The notes beneath the pieces are model-generated. The model was not told the DNA's origin. It was given only the letters and a program-made list of their open reading frames with translations, and did no database searches. Source: Acidobacteriota bacterium (GTDB taxonomy: Bacteria > Acidobacteriota > Terriglobia > Bryobacterales > Bryobacteraceae). From it: a DNA stretch of 5,924 nt. Both the position numbers and the translations under genes were made by a program. Below, piece after piece: positions 5,223 through 5,924 of the stretch (within the stretch, counting starts at the first letter, position 1; each line of letters opens with the position of its first letter). The DNA is taken from contig JAPKYY010000477.1 in the NCBI GenBank assembly GCA_026394095.1, positions 1 through 5,924 of the forward strand, in the 5' to 3' direction.

Positions 5223-5852
5223 ATGTCAACGCAAGCCCAAATCGATGCCAACAGGCAAAACGCAAAGAAGTCCACAGGCCCAAAAACCGCCGAAGGCCAG
5301 GCGAAATCCGCAGCCAACAGCACCCGTCACGGCCTCACCGCCAACCCAACAACCATCTTCGAAAACAATCCGCACGAACGAAGCCAATACGATTCTCTCA
5401 AGGCCAAGCTCCTCAAACAATGCCTCCCCGAAGGCGAACTCGAACTCCAAACCTTCGAGCGCTACGTCTTCGCCCTCTTCCAGGTAGACCGCGCCCGCCA
5501 GATGGAAATCGACGCGCAAGACCGCTGGTCAAACGAACCCAATAACGAAATCCTATTCCATCTAATGGAGCGCATCCTAAAACTCTGCGCCGCTCAAGAA
5601 CGCCGCGCAGACCGCGCCCTCAAAGAGCTCACCAAACTCCAGCGCGATCGCGTCCTCGCTATGGACATCCACACCGAAGTCTACCTATTCGACAAAATCG
5701 TCGACATCCCCGCAACCTTCCCCATGTTCGAAGTCCGTAAAGCGGACCTGAGCAAAACCAGTGCCGGCCTCCTCGCAGTCCGCCTGATGGCCCTGATGCC
5801 AGAAGCCCGCGAAATCGTAGACAAACACCGCGCCTCCAAACTAGCTGCATAA
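5223..5852 (+). CDS. Acidobacterial hypothetical with N-terminal STGPKT/HGL motif
   Basis: A 209-residue cytosolic protein of unknown function. Residues 1-40 hold the motif AQIDANRQNAKKSTGP, then KTAEGQAKSAANSTRHGLTA. Very similar N-termini (ANRxNAxxSTGPxTxEGKAxxxxNAxxHGL) occur, from memory, in many copies per genome in Acidobacteriota and Planctomycetota, usually annotated as hypothetical. The short basic helix-turn pattern is loosely like NUMOD3-type DNA-binding repeats, which is speculation. Residues 52-150 are almost wholly helical and charged (SQYDSLKAKLLKQC, ELELQTFERYVFALFQVDRARQ, EILFHLMERILKLCAAQERRADRALKEL), suggesting a helical bundle or coiled coil. There is no signal peptide or membrane segment. 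C-ending codons dominate, unlike the AT-richer segment to its left and like the DUF1801 gene. It has its own ribosome binding site and a terminator just upstream, so it is probably monocistronic. Confidence 0.85.
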   Translation: MSTQAQIDANRQNAKKSTGPKTAEGQAKSAANSTRHGLTANPTTIFENNPHERSQYDSLKAKLLKQCLPEGELELQTFERYVFALFQVDRARQMEIDAQDRWSNEPNNEILFHLMERILKLCAAQERRADRALKELTKLQRDRVLAMDIHTEVYLFDKIVDIPATFPMFEVRKADLSKTSAGLLAVRLMALMPEAREIVDKHRASKLAA

Positions 5853-5924
5853 CAACAACCAACAAACCAGGCCCAACAGCCGCAGGATCCTTGACAATTG
5901 AATCCGTCCGCTCCAACCCTTCCG

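Noticed and set aside
5891..5896. Perfect -35 consensus TTGACA near the right edge
   Set aside because: The bases 17 positions on (CAACCC region) are no -10 box, and the window ends before any gene it could serve.

Overview
The window looks like accessory chromosome of an Acidobacteriota species, probably a Solibacter/Bryobacter-type relative. The taxonomic clue is the C-terminal domain of the largest protein. It matches, from memory, the 'Solibacter uncharacterized C-terminal domain' (TIGR03437), which is very abundant in that lineage. A second clue is the N-terminal 'ANRxNAxxSTGPxTxEGxAxxxxNxxxHGL' motif of the last gene, which recurs in many acidobacterial and planctomycete hypothetical proteins. 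Both assignments are pattern recognition without a database search.

Left third (1-2999, minus strand): a probable three-gene unit of exported proteins, read right to left. First is a 267-residue secreted protein with a probable LolA-like fold (2196-2999). After 88 bases comes a 647-residue secreted YHYH/TIGR03437 protein (164-2107). Its stop codon overlaps by one base (TAATG) the start of a third exported protein, which runs off the left edge (1-164) and does not appear in a simple ORF listing. The YHYH protein carries its two recognisable YHYH segments in what I believe is swapped order compared with usual family members.

Middle (3000-3600): 20 bases separate the divergent starts of the LolA-like gene and a cytosolic DUF1801 protein (3020-3505). 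A 17-bp imperfect hairpin follows the DUF1801 gene.

Right-centre (about 3570-5165): gene-poor, AT-richer sequence with weak start sites. It holds a 150-residue minus-strand protein of possible PH-like fold (3933-4385), a 116-residue plus-strand hypothetical (4674-5024), an overlapping antisense frame (4893-5123), and open but startless or interrupted frames that may be gene relics. Hairpins lie at both ends (3522-3567 and 5170-5191). The segment may be an acquired or decaying insertion, but I see no transposase, integrase or flanking direct repeat.

Right end (5170-5924): an intrinsic terminator, then a well-expressed-looking 209-residue acidobacterial hypothetical (5223-5852) with a good ribosome binding site, then 72 bases of 3' flank.

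No RNA gene, CRISPR array or complete mobile element was found. No defence or biosynthetic system can be demonstrated. The oddest items are the permuted YHYH protein and the small-ORF segment between the two hairpins.
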